Part shown: positions 7,213-16,985 of the stretch, piece by piece | Position numbering within the stretch: position 1 is the first letter of the stretch | Layout: every line of letters begins with the position of its first letter | Notes under the pieces: model-generated | Told to the model about the DNA's origin: nothing | The model's database searches: none | Seen by the model: only the letters and a program-made list of their open reading frames with translations | Translations under genes and position numbers: made by a program | Assembly (NCBI GenBank): GCA_003222245.1 | Contig: QHVH01000005.1 | Span: 89,223-153,222 of the forward strand | Origin: Blastocatellia bacterium AA13 | GTDB lineage: Bacteria; Acidobacteriota; Blastocatellia; UBA7656 | Length of the DNA: 64,000 nucleotides | Direction: 5' to 3'

Positions 7213-9819
7213 TCAATTTGCCGATCTCTCATTCTCGAGGATCGCAGAATGCTCTCTTGTAATTTCGCGGAGTTCCGGATGCGCGGGTGTTGCGCCTCGG
7301 TAAATCGCCTCCGCCGCTCCAAACAGTTCGCCAGCCTTGCCAACATCGCCCTTAGCAGAATAAAGCCGCGCGAGTTCCGCGAGAGTGCGGGCGAAATTGA
7401 GAGAGTCAGGCAATGACTTCTGGACCTCTCTCGCCTCATTGAGAAATCGTTCAGCCTCGGCGAGCTTTCCCTCTCTACGATACACCGATCCCAGGAGACA
7501 CTTAGATCGCGCCGTGTCGGGATGATCGGGGCCAAGTGCATTGCGCCGATTCTGAATCATGTCGTTCAACATCTTCTCGGCCTGGATGAGCTCTCCTTGA
7601 GCTATCCTGAGCAGTGCGAGATTCTCCAGGTTATCGGTCAGCGCAACCGTGCCCTCATGATTTTTTTCTAACATTTCCTGCGCTTGGTCGAGGCGTTGAG
7701 CCGCATCCTCGAACCTGCCCTGTTCGCGATCACACGCAGCCAGGCCTTCAAGACACAGTGCGATGTCTGGAGCAACTTGCGATCTAAGGATTTGAGGCGA
7801 TTCTTCCCAGAGCCGTTTGGCGCTATCGAACAATGGGATCGCGGAATTATAGTCTCCCTGCTCGAACGACACTCGTGCGAGATCGTAATAGGCGTCGGCA
7901 AGCGATAAAGCCGGCTCGCCAAGCTGATGCCTTAGGATTTCAAACGAACGCTGGTATTGGCCTTTGGCGACGTCATATCGCCCCTGCAGTTTATTGCACT
8001 CGGCGAGATTCCTGACTGCCGACGCCAGGTAGCGGTCGTTTGGCCCGAGCACCTCCTCCAGTATGGCCAGCGACTCCGCGAAGAAGGGGCCGGCCTCCGC
8101 ATACTTCCCAAGCCGCATGTAGATTAAGCCAGTATCGTTTAAGCTGGTCGCCAGATCGGGGCCTCGGCCGAGCGATCCTTTTAAGATCCGAGCAGCCTGA
8201 CGGTTGTACTCAAGAGCCTCTTCGTACTTGCTTCTGGCATCTTCGAACTTCCCATCCGCGCTGAAGCTTTCGGCGAGCCACCGGTACAGACCGGCCTTGT
8301 TGTTGAGGAGGATCCCAATCCCAACCTGATTCTTGTCGTCTTCATACTGACCGAGTAACCCTTCGACTCTGTCGGACGCGCGTAGGAAGTCGGCGTAGGA
8401 TTCAATAGTGCTGCCAAAGGTGTCCGCCAGGATTTGGCTGGTCACGTTTGCGGCCGTCAATGCTTTCCGCTTATCCGCCTCCTGTTTCCACGCGAATCCC
8501 AGAAGGAGAGTAAAGACGCTGAGAAGGACCACCGCGACTATTAGTATTCGGGTCAGCCTGGCGCTCCTGGCCCTTTCTTCCGCGCGCGCGTCGTAGTCCC
8601 TTCGCCACCAGAGAATGCCAGGGCATAGGAGGTCGTGGACAATATCGTACGCCTGATCTTTATTGCCGCCGTCGAGCCGCACCGGGCGCACGATCCTTCT
8701 TGCCGCCAGCCTCTCGAGCAGATCCCTGAGCTCGTCCTCCGTGCATTTCATCTGGCAGGCCAGGTCGAACGCCGTGTGGGCAACCCTGCGTCCGGAGGGA
8801 GTGACGAGCAGTCGGAACACACGAGCCGCTACCTCAATATCGCGATCCGAAAGACCCTTCAGGACTCGCTTGAGGTAGCTGCTCGCGATCTGTTTGGCGC
8901 CCCCTAATTCGGCGAGCGTTTTCAAGCGCAGCGTAGACGAGTGCGCAAGCATCTCGGCATCCCACAATTCGCTCATCACCAATTGCAGGAAAGGCGCCTC
9001 AATATCCGAATGCGACACGTTCGGTTCAGCCGATTCGCTGTTCGTGAGCGATAGCTCGCTTGTTCTCAAGTCGTTTAACACAGCCCGTGTAAGCTCTTCC
9101 TCGATCCGGATCCGGCGATCGGCGGCGCCGTAGAAATGATTGTATTGGCTGATGGGCAGCTCGATAGCTGAGCGCGCGGAATCGAAGTCGAGATGCTTGA
9201 TCTCGATGCTGTTGTCGAGGACTTCCAGCACCTCTCGTTTTAGGAGATTGACTTTCGAATAGGCATCGTCGCGAATCGAGATCAGAAAATTCACGTCCAG
9301 ATCAGGGCTTTTGATGAGGCGGCCCAGTTCGCGGATAACGCCATCCGCGTCGCTCGGAACGTTGAAGAACAGATCTTCGAATTGATCCAGGATGATTAGA
9401 ATCTTCCCGCCGATCTTACGTGACCAGAGCCGAAAAGAATCCACGATGTCATGCAGGACTGTTATTGCGTCCGCGGAGTTCTCATCAAGCGCGTCTCTGA
9501 CCGCCTCTCTTACAACCTGAGTCAGGCGCTCGATTGAATCTTGCCGCCATTCGTTATGAACCACGACGACCCAGCCGGGCTCGCCGATTTCATCCAATCG
9601 GTCAAACGCCATTCGGCGCAGAGTGTGAGCCACGCCCGCCGTCACGAGCGAGGTCTTTCCTACTCCGCTCGGGCCATACACCAGAGTCACTCGAGATGAA
9701 AGGAGGTGGGCGACAAGAATCTCCCGCATCGCATCCCTGCCGAAGAAGAAATCGGCGTTTTCTTCGGAGAAAGGCCGAAGCCCGGCATACGGCGAGATGG
9801 TTTTCGGTCGATTACTCAT
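7213..9819 (-). CDS. STAND-type NTPase with transmembrane segment and C-terminal TPR array
   Basis: Predicted 868 residues. The N-terminal nSTAND1-like ATPase begins with PYAGLRPF and FFFGRD, with Walker A GPSGVGKTS near residue 49 and Walker B IILDQFEDLF near 145. A winged-helix-like region follows to about 400. One transmembrane helix lies at about 423-445. The rest (450-868) is a TPR_12-type array of about eight to nine units (NDTGLIYMRLGKYAEAGPFF and similar). STAND NTPases are signal-sensing switches that oligomerise on ligand binding; the TPRs would be the sensor, and the membrane helix puts the ATPase and TPRs on opposite sides or tethers them. It starts 16 bases after the stop of the CHAT-SIR2 gene, with a weak ribosome binding site, so translational coupling is likely. 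No effector domain is fused, and the partner effector is probably the gene just upstream. Confidence 0.85.
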   Translation of the reverse strand: MSNRPKTISPYAGLRPFSEENADFFFGRDAMREILVAHLLSSRVTLVYGPSGVGKTSLVTAGVAHTLRRMAFDRLDEIGEPGWVVVVHNEWRQDSIERLTQVVREAVRDALDENSADAITVLHDIVDSFRLWSRKIGGKILIILDQFEDLFFNVPSDADGVIRELGRLIKSPDLDVNFLISIRDDAYSKVNLLKREVLEVLDNSIEIKHLDFDSARSAIELPISQYNHFYGAADRRIRIEEELTRAVLNDLRTSELSLTNSESAEPNVSHSDIEAPFLQLVMSELWDAEMLAHSSTLRLKTLAELGGAKQIASSYLKRVLKGLSDRDIEVAARVFRLLVTPSGRRVAHTAFDLACQMKCTEDELRDLLERLAARRIVRPVRLDGGNKDQAYDIVHDLLCPGILWWRRDYDARAEERARSARLTRILIVAVVLLSVFTLLLGFAWKQEADKRKALTAANVTSQILADTFGSTIESYADFLRASDRVEGLLGQYEDDKNQVGIGILLNNKAGLYRWLAESFSADGKFEDARSKYEEALEYNRQAARILKGSLGRGPDLATSLNDTGLIYMRLGKYAEAGPFFAESLAILEEVLGPNDRYLASAVRNLAECNKLQGRYDVAKGQYQRSFEILRHQLGEPALSLADAYYDLARVSFEQGDYNSAIPLFDSAKRLWEESPQILRSQVAPDIALCLEGLAACDREQGRFEDAAQRLDQAQEMLEKNHEGTVALTDNLENLALLRIAQGELIQAEKMLNDMIQNRRNALGPDHPDTARSKCLLGSVYRREGKLAEAERFLNEAREVQKSLPDSLNFARTLAELARLYSAKGDVGKAGELFGAAEAIYRGATPAHPELREITREHSAILENERSAN

Positions 9820-9835
9820 CTGGGACTCTCGTGGT

Positions 9836-11926
9836 CTAGCTTGCCTTCAGCCGCTTCGTCATCTCCTCGATAAATCGCTCTATACTGATGTCCAGCAGCT
9901 TGACATTGCGTCGTTGCCAAAAATCTATGTCGAGGTCGTCGGCGCCTGGCGCGATGGCCCATGAGTTTGTGATTTGACCGCCTTCGGTCCGCACCCCAGG
10001 ACCCTCCTCACCCCATAGGCGCCGGAAAAGCGTCCTGAGATTCCAGCCTTTCAGCCGGCAGCCAATGAAGAGAAATCGCGTGTCTCGGCTCAAGAGCTTC
10101 TTCTTGATATTGACGGGCATCAGATCGCGAAAGCTTCGATGCGAGAGATGATCGACGACGTCGTCTTCAGTGATCACGTATCCATCGGGACGTGACGGTG
10201 AATCATCTTGCTGGCTTTCCAACCTCACCGCCTGGCCCAGCAGTCTCAAGATCACTGTACGCAGTTGCGGTGACACCCTGTCGTATAGAGCCGGATCAGA
10301 AATCTCCATGGAACTCTGCGAACCGTAGGCGCGGTGCCGGAATTTGCCGTTCAGGTCCTTTTCTCCCCGGTAGCAGACCAGATCATACGGTTCACCCTCG
10401 GCTTCGAATGCCTTTTCGAGCGTATCGTCATAGTTGCTTGTGACGACGAGCTGGCCCGGCGATGGAAGACCGGCCTCGCGAAGCTTTCGAGAGAACGCGG
10501 CAAGAAATAAATGAAGCGAGGTACGGGAAAAACTCCTTTCAAGAACCTCGTTGAGTTTCGAGACAAGGTAAGGCCGGCCGTCAAGCGCCACGTATTCCGA
10601 CACCTTAACAAGTTCCCGCGTGAGGTCACTCGAGGGGCGGGCTGCCCGCAGTTGGTCCGCAAGCTCGGTGTCACTTGGCGGATAAGTGTTAATCGCCGCT
10701 CCAGCATGGTTGCGGCCGTACAGGTTGGATTGCGGTCCAAGGAAGGTGACCAGATCCCCGGTCTTCATCGCGTCGAGTATCATCTGAAAGTACCGGTCGC
10801 GAGGATCGACAGGTACTGTCGCGGGCTCGTATTCCCTGACGAAGAGCCTGCTGTCGGACGACCGCATGAAAAGCGCGGGTGTGCCCCATTCCATGTCGCC
10901 GAGCGAAAGACGGGCTTCTGCGAGCGCGGCGTCAACAGGGCAGTACTCGGCGATGGATTTGTAGAATTCGTCGGAAAATGCAGCAGCCGCCTTGTCGCTA
11001 ATGGGGAATTGCATCGCTATCACGGCCGCGATGCCGGCTCGAACAAGGGTTTGAGCCGTTCCGGAAAATGGATCCGCGAAAGATGTCCTCGCGCCGTCGC
11101 ACGAATTCAGGACTACCAATCGAGGAGGCCGGCGGTTGCAGAGCAAGTTGGCCAGCAATCTGCCGTTGATCGGCCGGGCCCGCCCCTCCTCGTCCTCCAG
11201 AAACAATTGACCGTCGTTTGTTTCGCGGTCGTAGGAGCCGTGCCCTATGAAGTGAAGAATATGATATGTTCGGCGGCTCAGCTCCCTTCTCAAAGCGGCC
11301 TCTGTCGGCTTCTCGAGAGAGCAAATCTCAGCCAATCCTTGCAACCTTAATGGTTCAAGGGATTCTCGCAGGAGCCGCTCTTCTTCTCTTCCTCGCAGCG
11401 GCACAGCGTCAATCGGATTCGCGCAAACGATCAGAATGCGCAGGGGAAGCTTCACAGCCATTGGCCTGATCGGCTCCGGCTTCGCGGCGTATCGCACAAT
11501 GGGAGTCTTTGATACTTGTCCGAGAAAGTTGCGGTAGGGATGATGAAGGTACTCCCAGGGAAGAGCGGCCAATTCGGGCGCATCATTCAGCCGCAAACGG
11601 ATTCTCAAGCCGAAGTCGGCAGCTTCGTTCTCCTTTTCCTTCTCCTCGACTTCCCTGAGACTCACGGCAAGACAGGTATACACGTCGTCTTTGAAGACGG
11701 CGTCGAAAAGACGGGCGCCGAATTCCCGGGCCGCCGTTCTGAACTCCATCTCGCTCCTGTGTGGATCGCCAATTCGCTCCATCAGTTGTTCAATCTCAAT
11801 CCTGGTGAATGGAATGCTGAAGTTGACCACTCCCTCACCGCCAGGCGATTCGATTACTCTCGCGACGTAGCTGTCTTCGCGCGGTTCGATAAGCAAGTCG
11901 AAGTTGACGTAGTCGATCGGTTTCAT
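9836..11926 (-). CDS. CHAT protease - SIR2-like fusion protein
   Basis: Predicted 696 residues, no signal peptide. Residues about 1-370 form a CHAT (caspase-clan) domain: ALPWEYLH, then the catalytic His in HFIGHGS (about residue 229) and the Cys in LNSCDGA (about 275). Residues about 390-690 form a SIR2-like domain with VVTSNYDDTLE and FIGCRLKGWNLR, typical of the SIR2_2 class fused to defence proteins. The usual NAD-loop GAGxS is replaced by LGPQSN, so NAD cleavage is doubtful. It lies 38 bases after the FecR-like gene and 16 before the STAND gene, which suggests one operon and a STAND/CHAT partnership. CHAT domains cleave specific proteins upon activation by a partner; the substrate is unknown. 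Confidence 0.85.
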   Translation of the reverse strand: MKPIDYVNFDLLIEPREDSYVARVIESPGGEGVVNFSIPFTRIEIEQLMERIGDPHRSEMEFRTAAREFGARLFDAVFKDDVYTCLAVSLREVEEKEKENEAADFGLRIRLRLNDAPELAALPWEYLHHPYRNFLGQVSKTPIVRYAAKPEPIRPMAVKLPLRILIVCANPIDAVPLRGREEERLLRESLEPLRLQGLAEICSLEKPTEAALRRELSRRTYHILHFIGHGSYDRETNDGQLFLEDEEGRARPINGRLLANLLCNRRPPRLVVLNSCDGARTSFADPFSGTAQTLVRAGIAAVIAMQFPISDKAAAAFSDEFYKSIAEYCPVDAALAEARLSLGDMEWGTPALFMRSSDSRLFVREYEPATVPVDPRDRYFQMILDAMKTGDLVTFLGPQSNLYGRNHAGAAINTYPPSDTELADQLRAARPSSDLTRELVKVSEYVALDGRPYLVSKLNEVLERSFSRTSLHLFLAAFSRKLREAGLPSPGQLVVTSNYDDTLEKAFEAEGEPYDLVCYRGEKDLNGKFRHRAYGSQSSMEISDPALYDRVSPQLRTVILRLLGQAVRLESQQDDSPSRPDGYVITEDDVVDHLSHRSFRDLMPVNIKKKLLSRDTRFLFIGCRLKGWNLRTLFRRLWGEEGPGVRTEGGQITNSWAIAPGADDLDIDFWQRRNVKLLDISIERFIEEMTKRLKAS

Positions 11927-11964
11927 ACGGGTGTTGAGCCCGATACATTCAGAAACCCTGGGGA

Positions 11965-13062
11965 TCAGCGGATACTGATCTGACCCCGAGCAAGCGCCCT
12001 CTGCCGCTTGGGGTCGGGTTTCAGGAAAAAGACTGATGCGGCCACGGCAGCCGCCGCAATGCTAAGATTTCGCTTCCAATTCGACGGCGCTATATTGACG
12101 AAAACTTCTTTCACGAAAGGCTCGAAGATTGTACCGGCTGAAATATCATCGGCAGTCGGAGCCATTTCCGCGATTACGCTGCCGTGTTTGACTGTGGTTC
12201 CAGCGGTGAAGCTCACCGTCACCACGCCGTCTGAGTCGGTCACGCCACTCGAGGCGTCCAGCGACCCGAGGTCGGGAGGATCCAATTTGAAGTCCACTGT
12301 CCTGCCCGTAAGAACATCGACCGACTGCGATCGGGCCGATCGAGCCGCAACATATCTCGGCGCGCCGTACGCGCTTTGCGAGGTCTCTTTCGCGTAGTTC
12401 TCTTTCCATTGCGTCGCGACTTCATTCCTCTTGCCGCCTTTGGTCTTCAAAGGTCCTTTGCTAGCCTCTACAATCACACCGCCGCGAGTCCGCCTGACGG
12501 CGCGCGCGGCTATACGAGCCGTTTGGTCAAGGTCAGTGACAACGCCGCGTTCGACCTCGATGCCCAGTGCGCCGCGTCGATCATTGGAGATGCGGAAGAT
12601 CGCTTCGCGTGATGCTGCCAGCGCTAAACCCGCTCCCTCTACATATGCATCGGCGCCGCCCTGCAGGCTGATCCCCACGTCGCCGCTTGTATACGTTAAG
12701 ACTAGCGTGCGGCTCATGGCTCCGGCATCTGAGCGTCTTGAGATTGACAGACCCACTCTTGAGTTGGAGCCCAGAGAGAGGCTGGCCGTCGACTCCAGTG
12801 AAACTCGGACGCTGGTTTTCGAGAAAGTCTCAATTGCGTCTCCGTTGAAGAGCTGCGTCCAACCCCGAGCGACGCGCCCGTTGACCATTACATCTAGATC
12901 AACGAAAGAGGCGGTTATCGAACCGATGGGACCAAACGTCGCGCTCGCGTTCAGCCCCTTTTTCCAGCCAAGATCGGCGGCGCGGCTCGAACGCGGCAGG
13001 AGCAGAGATACAAGAATCAGGATCAAGCAAGACGCGGCGTTACGACGATGGCATCTCTTCAT
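11965..13062 (-). CDS. secreted/membrane FecR-like protein with Ig-like domain
   Basis: Predicted 365 residues. It has a signal peptide (hydrophobic stretch at residues 11-28 ending SRAA), a FecR-like beta domain (about 60-200, with LFNGDAIETFSKTSVRVSLES), and a bacterial Ig-like segment (about 240-320, with GVVTVSFTAGTTVKHGSV). A C-terminal membrane helix (AAAAVAASVFFL) and a basic tail follow. Its ATG overlaps the stop of the VWA gene by four bases (ATGA), so the two are translationally coupled. FecR-like domains often sense or scaffold at the envelope; no iron transport genes are nearby, so a siderophore-signalling role is not supported. Confidence 0.7.
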   Translation of the reverse strand: MKRCHRRNAASCLILILVSLLLPRSSRAADLGWKKGLNASATFGPIGSITASFVDLDVMVNGRVARGWTQLFNGDAIETFSKTSVRVSLESTASLSLGSNSRVGLSISRRSDAGAMSRTLVLTYTSGDVGISLQGGADAYVEGAGLALAASREAIFRISNDRRGALGIEVERGVVTDLDQTARIAARAVRRTRGGVIVEASKGPLKTKGGKRNEVATQWKENYAKETSQSAYGAPRYVAARSARSQSVDVLTGRTVDFKLDPPDLGSLDASSGVTDSDGVVTVSFTAGTTVKHGSVIAEMAPTADDISAGTIFEPFVKEVFVNIAPSNWKRNLSIAAAAVAASVFFLKPDPKRQRALARGQISIR

Positions 13063-15854
13063 CTGCTTCTCCTCTCTCGCGGCGCGCCGGATGCGTGTTG
13101 TTGCAGCCTCGAAGAATCCTGCCGTGGGGTCCCACGCCGGCCTCCTCTCCCGGCGGCCATGCTGATCGGCGCCAATACGAGGGCCCTCATTTCATTGATC
13201 CGACTCAAACGAACAGCCCGTTCACACGGTTGCTCGCCCAGCATCGCGGCGACCGGTCCGCTCTGGTTTTGCCCGGCATCGGTGACGGTCACACGCACCT
13301 CTACGATGTCGGGAAATGCCGCGGCCCCGGTTACCGTTTGCTCCACGGTGAAGCTCTGTCCCGTGAGCAGCGCGCGGTCCTTGATAACTTGAGTCAGCGG
13401 ATCGCCGACCGAAAGTGTCGAGACCGCCTTTCCGCTTTTATCGATGAATTCATAGATCGCGCGGTTGACGTCGAGGTTCGAGTCATAGATAGAAAAAACG
13501 ATCTCGAGTTGATCGCCGGTTCTTGCGAAGCATATCTTCGGCTGTTTTTCAGGCATATCCGGATCGATCAGCCGCACTCCGGTCGTTATTGACGCGCTTA
13601 GTCTCAGCTTGAGATTGCTGCCTGAGTCTTGCGTAATCACCAGGTCTGAGGTGATTGCGTCCGGCAGAAGATCACTCGCAAATAAACCGGAAGGGCTGCG
13701 ATTGAGCTCATCTCCGGCCGTGATAACCGAAGGAATAAGCGGCCACAGGGTTATCTGGAACTGCCTCTTGCCTCCTGGTTCAATAGTGAACGTTTCCCCA
13801 AAAAGCGATCCACCAGGGACGGCCGGTTTACCGTTAACGGCAGTGATCTTGAACAGCGCGCTGTCATTGAAATCAACGACGTTGGCCGGCGGGGGACCGG
13901 GAAAGACTCGGCTAAGCGACGCGAGCTTGATGTTCACCTGATCGCAGCCGTCGTTTGTCACACGAAAAACATTGGATGGAAAGCTGTTGCTGGGTTTTTT
14001 GCGAGCGTCAGTCGTTGGAAATTCGATCTCGCTCTTGTCGAACCTCGCTGAATGAATCGGCTTCATCTCAGATGTATTCCCGGCGCCGTCGGTCACCGTC
14101 GCGGAAAAACCTGCGATATTGGATATCTTCGGATTCTTGACAGTAACAAGGAAAGCCGGCGGATCCGGCGCCATGGCCGAGATCAGAGGCGTGAATCTCT
14201 CAATCTCACCCGCCGGCGAGGGCCCGCTTGAAACAGCAAATATCTCGACGACGAAAGGAGCGTTTGCTATCGGGCTGTCTATCCCGCAACTGAAGACTAT
14301 GTCGACCGGGGTTACCGTTGCGCTGAGTTGATCAAGATAGTTGGTCAGCTTGTTCGGCCCGTCATCGAAATCGCCGGCATCGTTGCACGTTATTCCGTCG
14401 CCGCTGAGATCGATAGGTATTGGGCTTCCCGCAATACTATTCTCCGATATCGTGTTCCCGACGTTATGGCCGTTGAGCGCGAGCTGACCCGGATCAGGAT
14501 CGAGAACAAGCACTCCAGCCACGCCATTATTGAACAGCGTGTTCTTGTCTATCAGGTTGTGGCCGGCCGCATCGCAAGGGGATGCCGGCCGTATCTTAAT
14601 CCCGGCGCCTCCGCAGTTTTGGATGGTCAAGCCTCGAACAATGCAGTGGTTCGAACTGATCCATAAGCCGTCCGCATGTTGATCGCCCTGAATGGAGGAC
14701 CCGTCTAGGGTGACCCGTGCACAGTCGCCATCCTTGCATCCGGCTATCTCGATGTCGGGCGCAGCCAACGACGGGAGGGGATTTCTGAGAATGATGGGAG
14801 GCAGGTTGTCCGCGAATGTGATGGTTGTGTTGCCGCCGAAGGCGTTTGCTTTTTCGATGGCCTGTCTCAATGTGAAAACGTTATCAATCACCGGCGAGTT
14901 TGGCGGAGGATCGGCGGCGGTCGTTACTACGACACTGTGACTTGTCGGATGGCCGCGCAGGATTCGGCGGACATCCTCGGTAAAACTGTTCAACTGGCGG
15001 ATGCGATCCAGGTCAGAGCACATCCCGTTCGGGCGATTACAGTCGCCTGAAACGATCTCGCTGACGAGAGATTGCGGAGGGTCGCCCGCGGGCTGTTGAA
15101 ACGCGATGAGATGCATGAGACTGATCGTCGCCGCCTTGACGAGTTGATGCGCGGGACAGTCTCGTTCTATATCAAGGGCGAGCAACACCAGATCGATTTC
15201 CGACGCTCCGGTAGTGTCGCGGAAGTGATTGGAGCCGAGGCGGCCGCACTGAGGATCAGTGCAGCCTCCCTCGGTTGAGATCACAATCACTCGGCGGGCT
15301 TCCGCTCTGCCATGTTCCTCCAGTTCTTGCGCGGCCCCGAGGATGGCGAGATTGAAATCGGTGGCTGGAATTGGACCGCAGACGGGACAGTCGCCGGGAT
15401 TAGTACAATCCAGTTTATCGACGTTCAGCGCCAGTGATTCCGCTTGTCGCGCCGATGTGATCTCGGTCAGCGGAATTCTCAAGGTAGGTTGTGAATCGAA
15501 TGTGATGACGGCGACCGCTGCCGATCGGTCGCGCGGGATGACGGTCGGATCCCGAAGCGCCTTCGCGATCGCTTGAATCATCAAGCTATAGGTCGCTCCG
15601 ACCTGCCGCGGGGCAAGACTGCCCGACCGATCCACCAAAAACACGATATCGAATCGTTTATTGCAAACGTCCGGCGCACCGTCAGCCGGCCTGGCCGTAA
15701 GAGACCTGCCGCCCATTAAAAGAACAAAAAGAGCTGATGCGCAAACTAGTCGGGCGACTAGTTGTTTAGAGCGATGAGTCTGCCTGCGAGGCCATCGCGC
15801 GGGCGAAGACGAGCGCGATGCCTGTGTTGAATCCGATTTAATCAGACCAGTCAT
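13059..15854 (-). CDS. secreted von Willebrand factor A / beta-helix repeat protein
   Basis: Predicted 931 residues. An N-terminal basic segment and membrane/signal helix (about 32-48) lead to a VWA domain (about 65-280) with the metal-binding MIDAS motif DRSGS near residue 72. A right-handed parallel beta-helix region follows (about 320-480, with FTLRQAIEKANAFGG, GLTIQNCGGAGIKI and NTLFNNGVAGVLV), then beta-sandwich-like segments and a basic tail. The start has AGGAG seven bases upstream. The stop overlaps the start of the FecR-like gene. It is a likely cell-surface adhesion or ligand-binding component of the cluster. A 251-base gap separates it from the anti-sigma gene, so it may have its own promoter. 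Confidence 0.75.
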   Translation of the reverse strand: MTGLIKSDSTQASRSSSPARWPRRQTHRSKQLVARLVCASALFVLLMGGRSLTARPADGAPDVCNKRFDIVFLVDRSGSLAPRQVGATYSLMIQAIAKALRDPTVIPRDRSAAVAVITFDSQPTLRIPLTEITSARQAESLALNVDKLDCTNPGDCPVCGPIPATDFNLAILGAAQELEEHGRAEARRVIVISTEGGCTDPQCGRLGSNHFRDTTGASEIDLVLLALDIERDCPAHQLVKAATISLMHLIAFQQPAGDPPQSLVSEIVSGDCNRPNGMCSDLDRIRQLNSFTEDVRRILRGHPTSHSVVVTTAADPPPNSPVIDNVFTLRQAIEKANAFGGNTTITFADNLPPIILRNPLPSLAAPDIEIAGCKDGDCARVTLDGSSIQGDQHADGLWISSNHCIVRGLTIQNCGGAGIKIRPASPCDAAGHNLIDKNTLFNNGVAGVLVLDPDPGQLALNGHNVGNTISENSIAGSPIPIDLSGDGITCNDAGDFDDGPNKLTNYLDQLSATVTPVDIVFSCGIDSPIANAPFVVEIFAVSSGPSPAGEIERFTPLISAMAPDPPAFLVTVKNPKISNIAGFSATVTDGAGNTSEMKPIHSARFDKSEIEFPTTDARKKPSNSFPSNVFRVTNDGCDQVNIKLASLSRVFPGPPPANVVDFNDSALFKITAVNGKPAVPGGSLFGETFTIEPGGKRQFQITLWPLIPSVITAGDELNRSPSGLFASDLLPDAITSDLVITQDSGSNLKLRLSASITTGVRLIDPDMPEKQPKICFARTGDQLEIVFSIYDSNLDVNRAIYEFIDKSGKAVSTLSVGDPLTQVIKDRALLTGQSFTVEQTVTGAAAFPDIVEVRVTVTDAGQNQSGPVAAMLGEQPCERAVRLSRINEMRALVLAPISMAAGRGGRRGTPRQDSSRLQQHASGAPRERRSR

Positions 15855-16105
15855 AGTCCATCTCCTCGGTTCGAATAATTCATATAGAGGAACTCCGAAC
15901 TGACAGACCGTCCGGAACAGCCTTCAATGGTCGAGACATTCGGCGGAATCCAAAGTTGCGATGGGGTCTCAATTACTATGACGGCCGCACGCGACTTGTT
16001 ACCGGCTGATTAAGCGCGCACGGAAGATTCGCCGCCGAATCGACCTGTATTTGAAGTGTGAATGGATATTACGGAAGCGAGTTCAGGAAGCTGCTACGAG
16101 GATGA
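15855..16105. other. intergenic gap with possible internal promoter
   Basis: This is the only sizeable gap inside the seven-gene minus-strand block, between the anti-sigma gene and the VWA gene. It is the natural place for a promoter dependent on the ECF factor encoded just upstream. I could not identify conserved promoter elements by eye. Confidence 0.3.
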
Positions 16106-16924
16106 TTACCGCGTGATAACGAGAGTGTATGAAGCGATCTCGCTCACCTGGCCGGAATCCGAAATTCCGCGAATTCGAAAATAGTGATCGCCGGGCTCGA
16201 GATTTCGCCCGTTGACATTCAATAGCAGCTCCCTATCACCCGAGGCTTCGAGCGGTCTTACGACCTTGAATATCTCGACGCGCGCATCGGTTTCCTTGAT
16301 GATCTGATATTCGGCGAAATCGGCCGGCGGCGGCACGCTGAACCGAATTTGTATGACCTCATCATGGTTGGAGATATGGTAGCTTGCGATCCCGGTCTCG
16401 CCTCTAAGGAGGCCAGGCCGCAGGGGTCCCAGAATCTGGCTGGGTTCGCCGTTGAGTTGCCCAGGCTCATTGAGCCTCGATACTTCCGATTGGAGGCCGG
16501 ATGGCCTTCCTAGAAATCCTCTTATTGCAAGCCATGCTCCGAGTGTCGTGACCAGGAGAATCGCGGCAATGATCGCGGGCTGGAAGAGGGGCCTGGCCCA
16601 AACTACTTCCCAAAAGCCGCCGCGCTTCATTGGTTCGCGCGTGCCGAGCCTGTGTGTCGCGTACTCGGCAAGGGCCCTGGCCGAGGCCGCCTTAGCCATT
16701 CGCTCGGGCGTTTGCCAGACCTCGCCTTCAAGCGCCTGACGCTCGGCCGCGGGCAGCACCCCTTTCACGTAGTCGTCGATAAGCTCGCTTTCGACCGCCG
16801 CGAGGGTCTCGATTACGTCTCGTTCACGAACGAATCGCTCTTCGAGGCTCTCCTTTTCGGATTCATCCAACCGGCCGAGAAGGTATTCCCGGATCAAGGT
16901 TATCTCATCTCTCGACTTTCTCAC
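16106..16924 (-). CDS. membrane-spanning anti-sigma factor
   Basis: Predicted 272 residues. The N-terminal 80 residues match the zinc-less anti-sigma domain common in Acidobacteria (IREYLLGRLDESEKESLEER, then ELIDDYVKG and LPAAERQALE). A single transmembrane helix (about 115-138, IIAAILLVTTLGAWLAI) and a periplasmic beta-rich domain of about 130 residues follow. A GTG start is used, with AGGAG six bases upstream. It follows the sigma gene by 61 bases, the standard order. It should hold the ECF factor at the membrane and release it on a periplasmic signal. Confidence 0.8.
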   Translation of the reverse strand: MRKSRDEITLIREYLLGRLDESEKESLEERFVRERDVIETLAAVESELIDDYVKGVLPAAERQALEGEVWQTPERMAKAASARALAEYATHRLGTREPMKRGGFWEVVWARPLFQPAIIAAILLVTTLGAWLAIRGFLGRPSGLQSEVSRLNEPGQLNGEPSQILGPLRPGLLRGETGIASYHISNHDEVIQIRFSVPPPADFAEYQIIKETDARVEIFKVVRPLEASGDRELLLNVNGRNLEPGDHYFRIRGISDSGQVSEIASYTLVITR

Positions 16925-16985
16925 TGCGACTCCTAAAGCGCCTGCATTGAACTCTCATTATTATATGCCGAAGCCGGTTGATTGG

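Noticed and set aside
10511..11350. 279-codon plus-strand frame
   Set aside because: It is antisense to the CHAT-SIR2 gene with its clear catalytic motifs.
12431..13165. 244-codon plus-strand frame
   Set aside because: It is antisense to the FecR-like gene, whose start, signal peptide and coupling to the VWA gene are clear.
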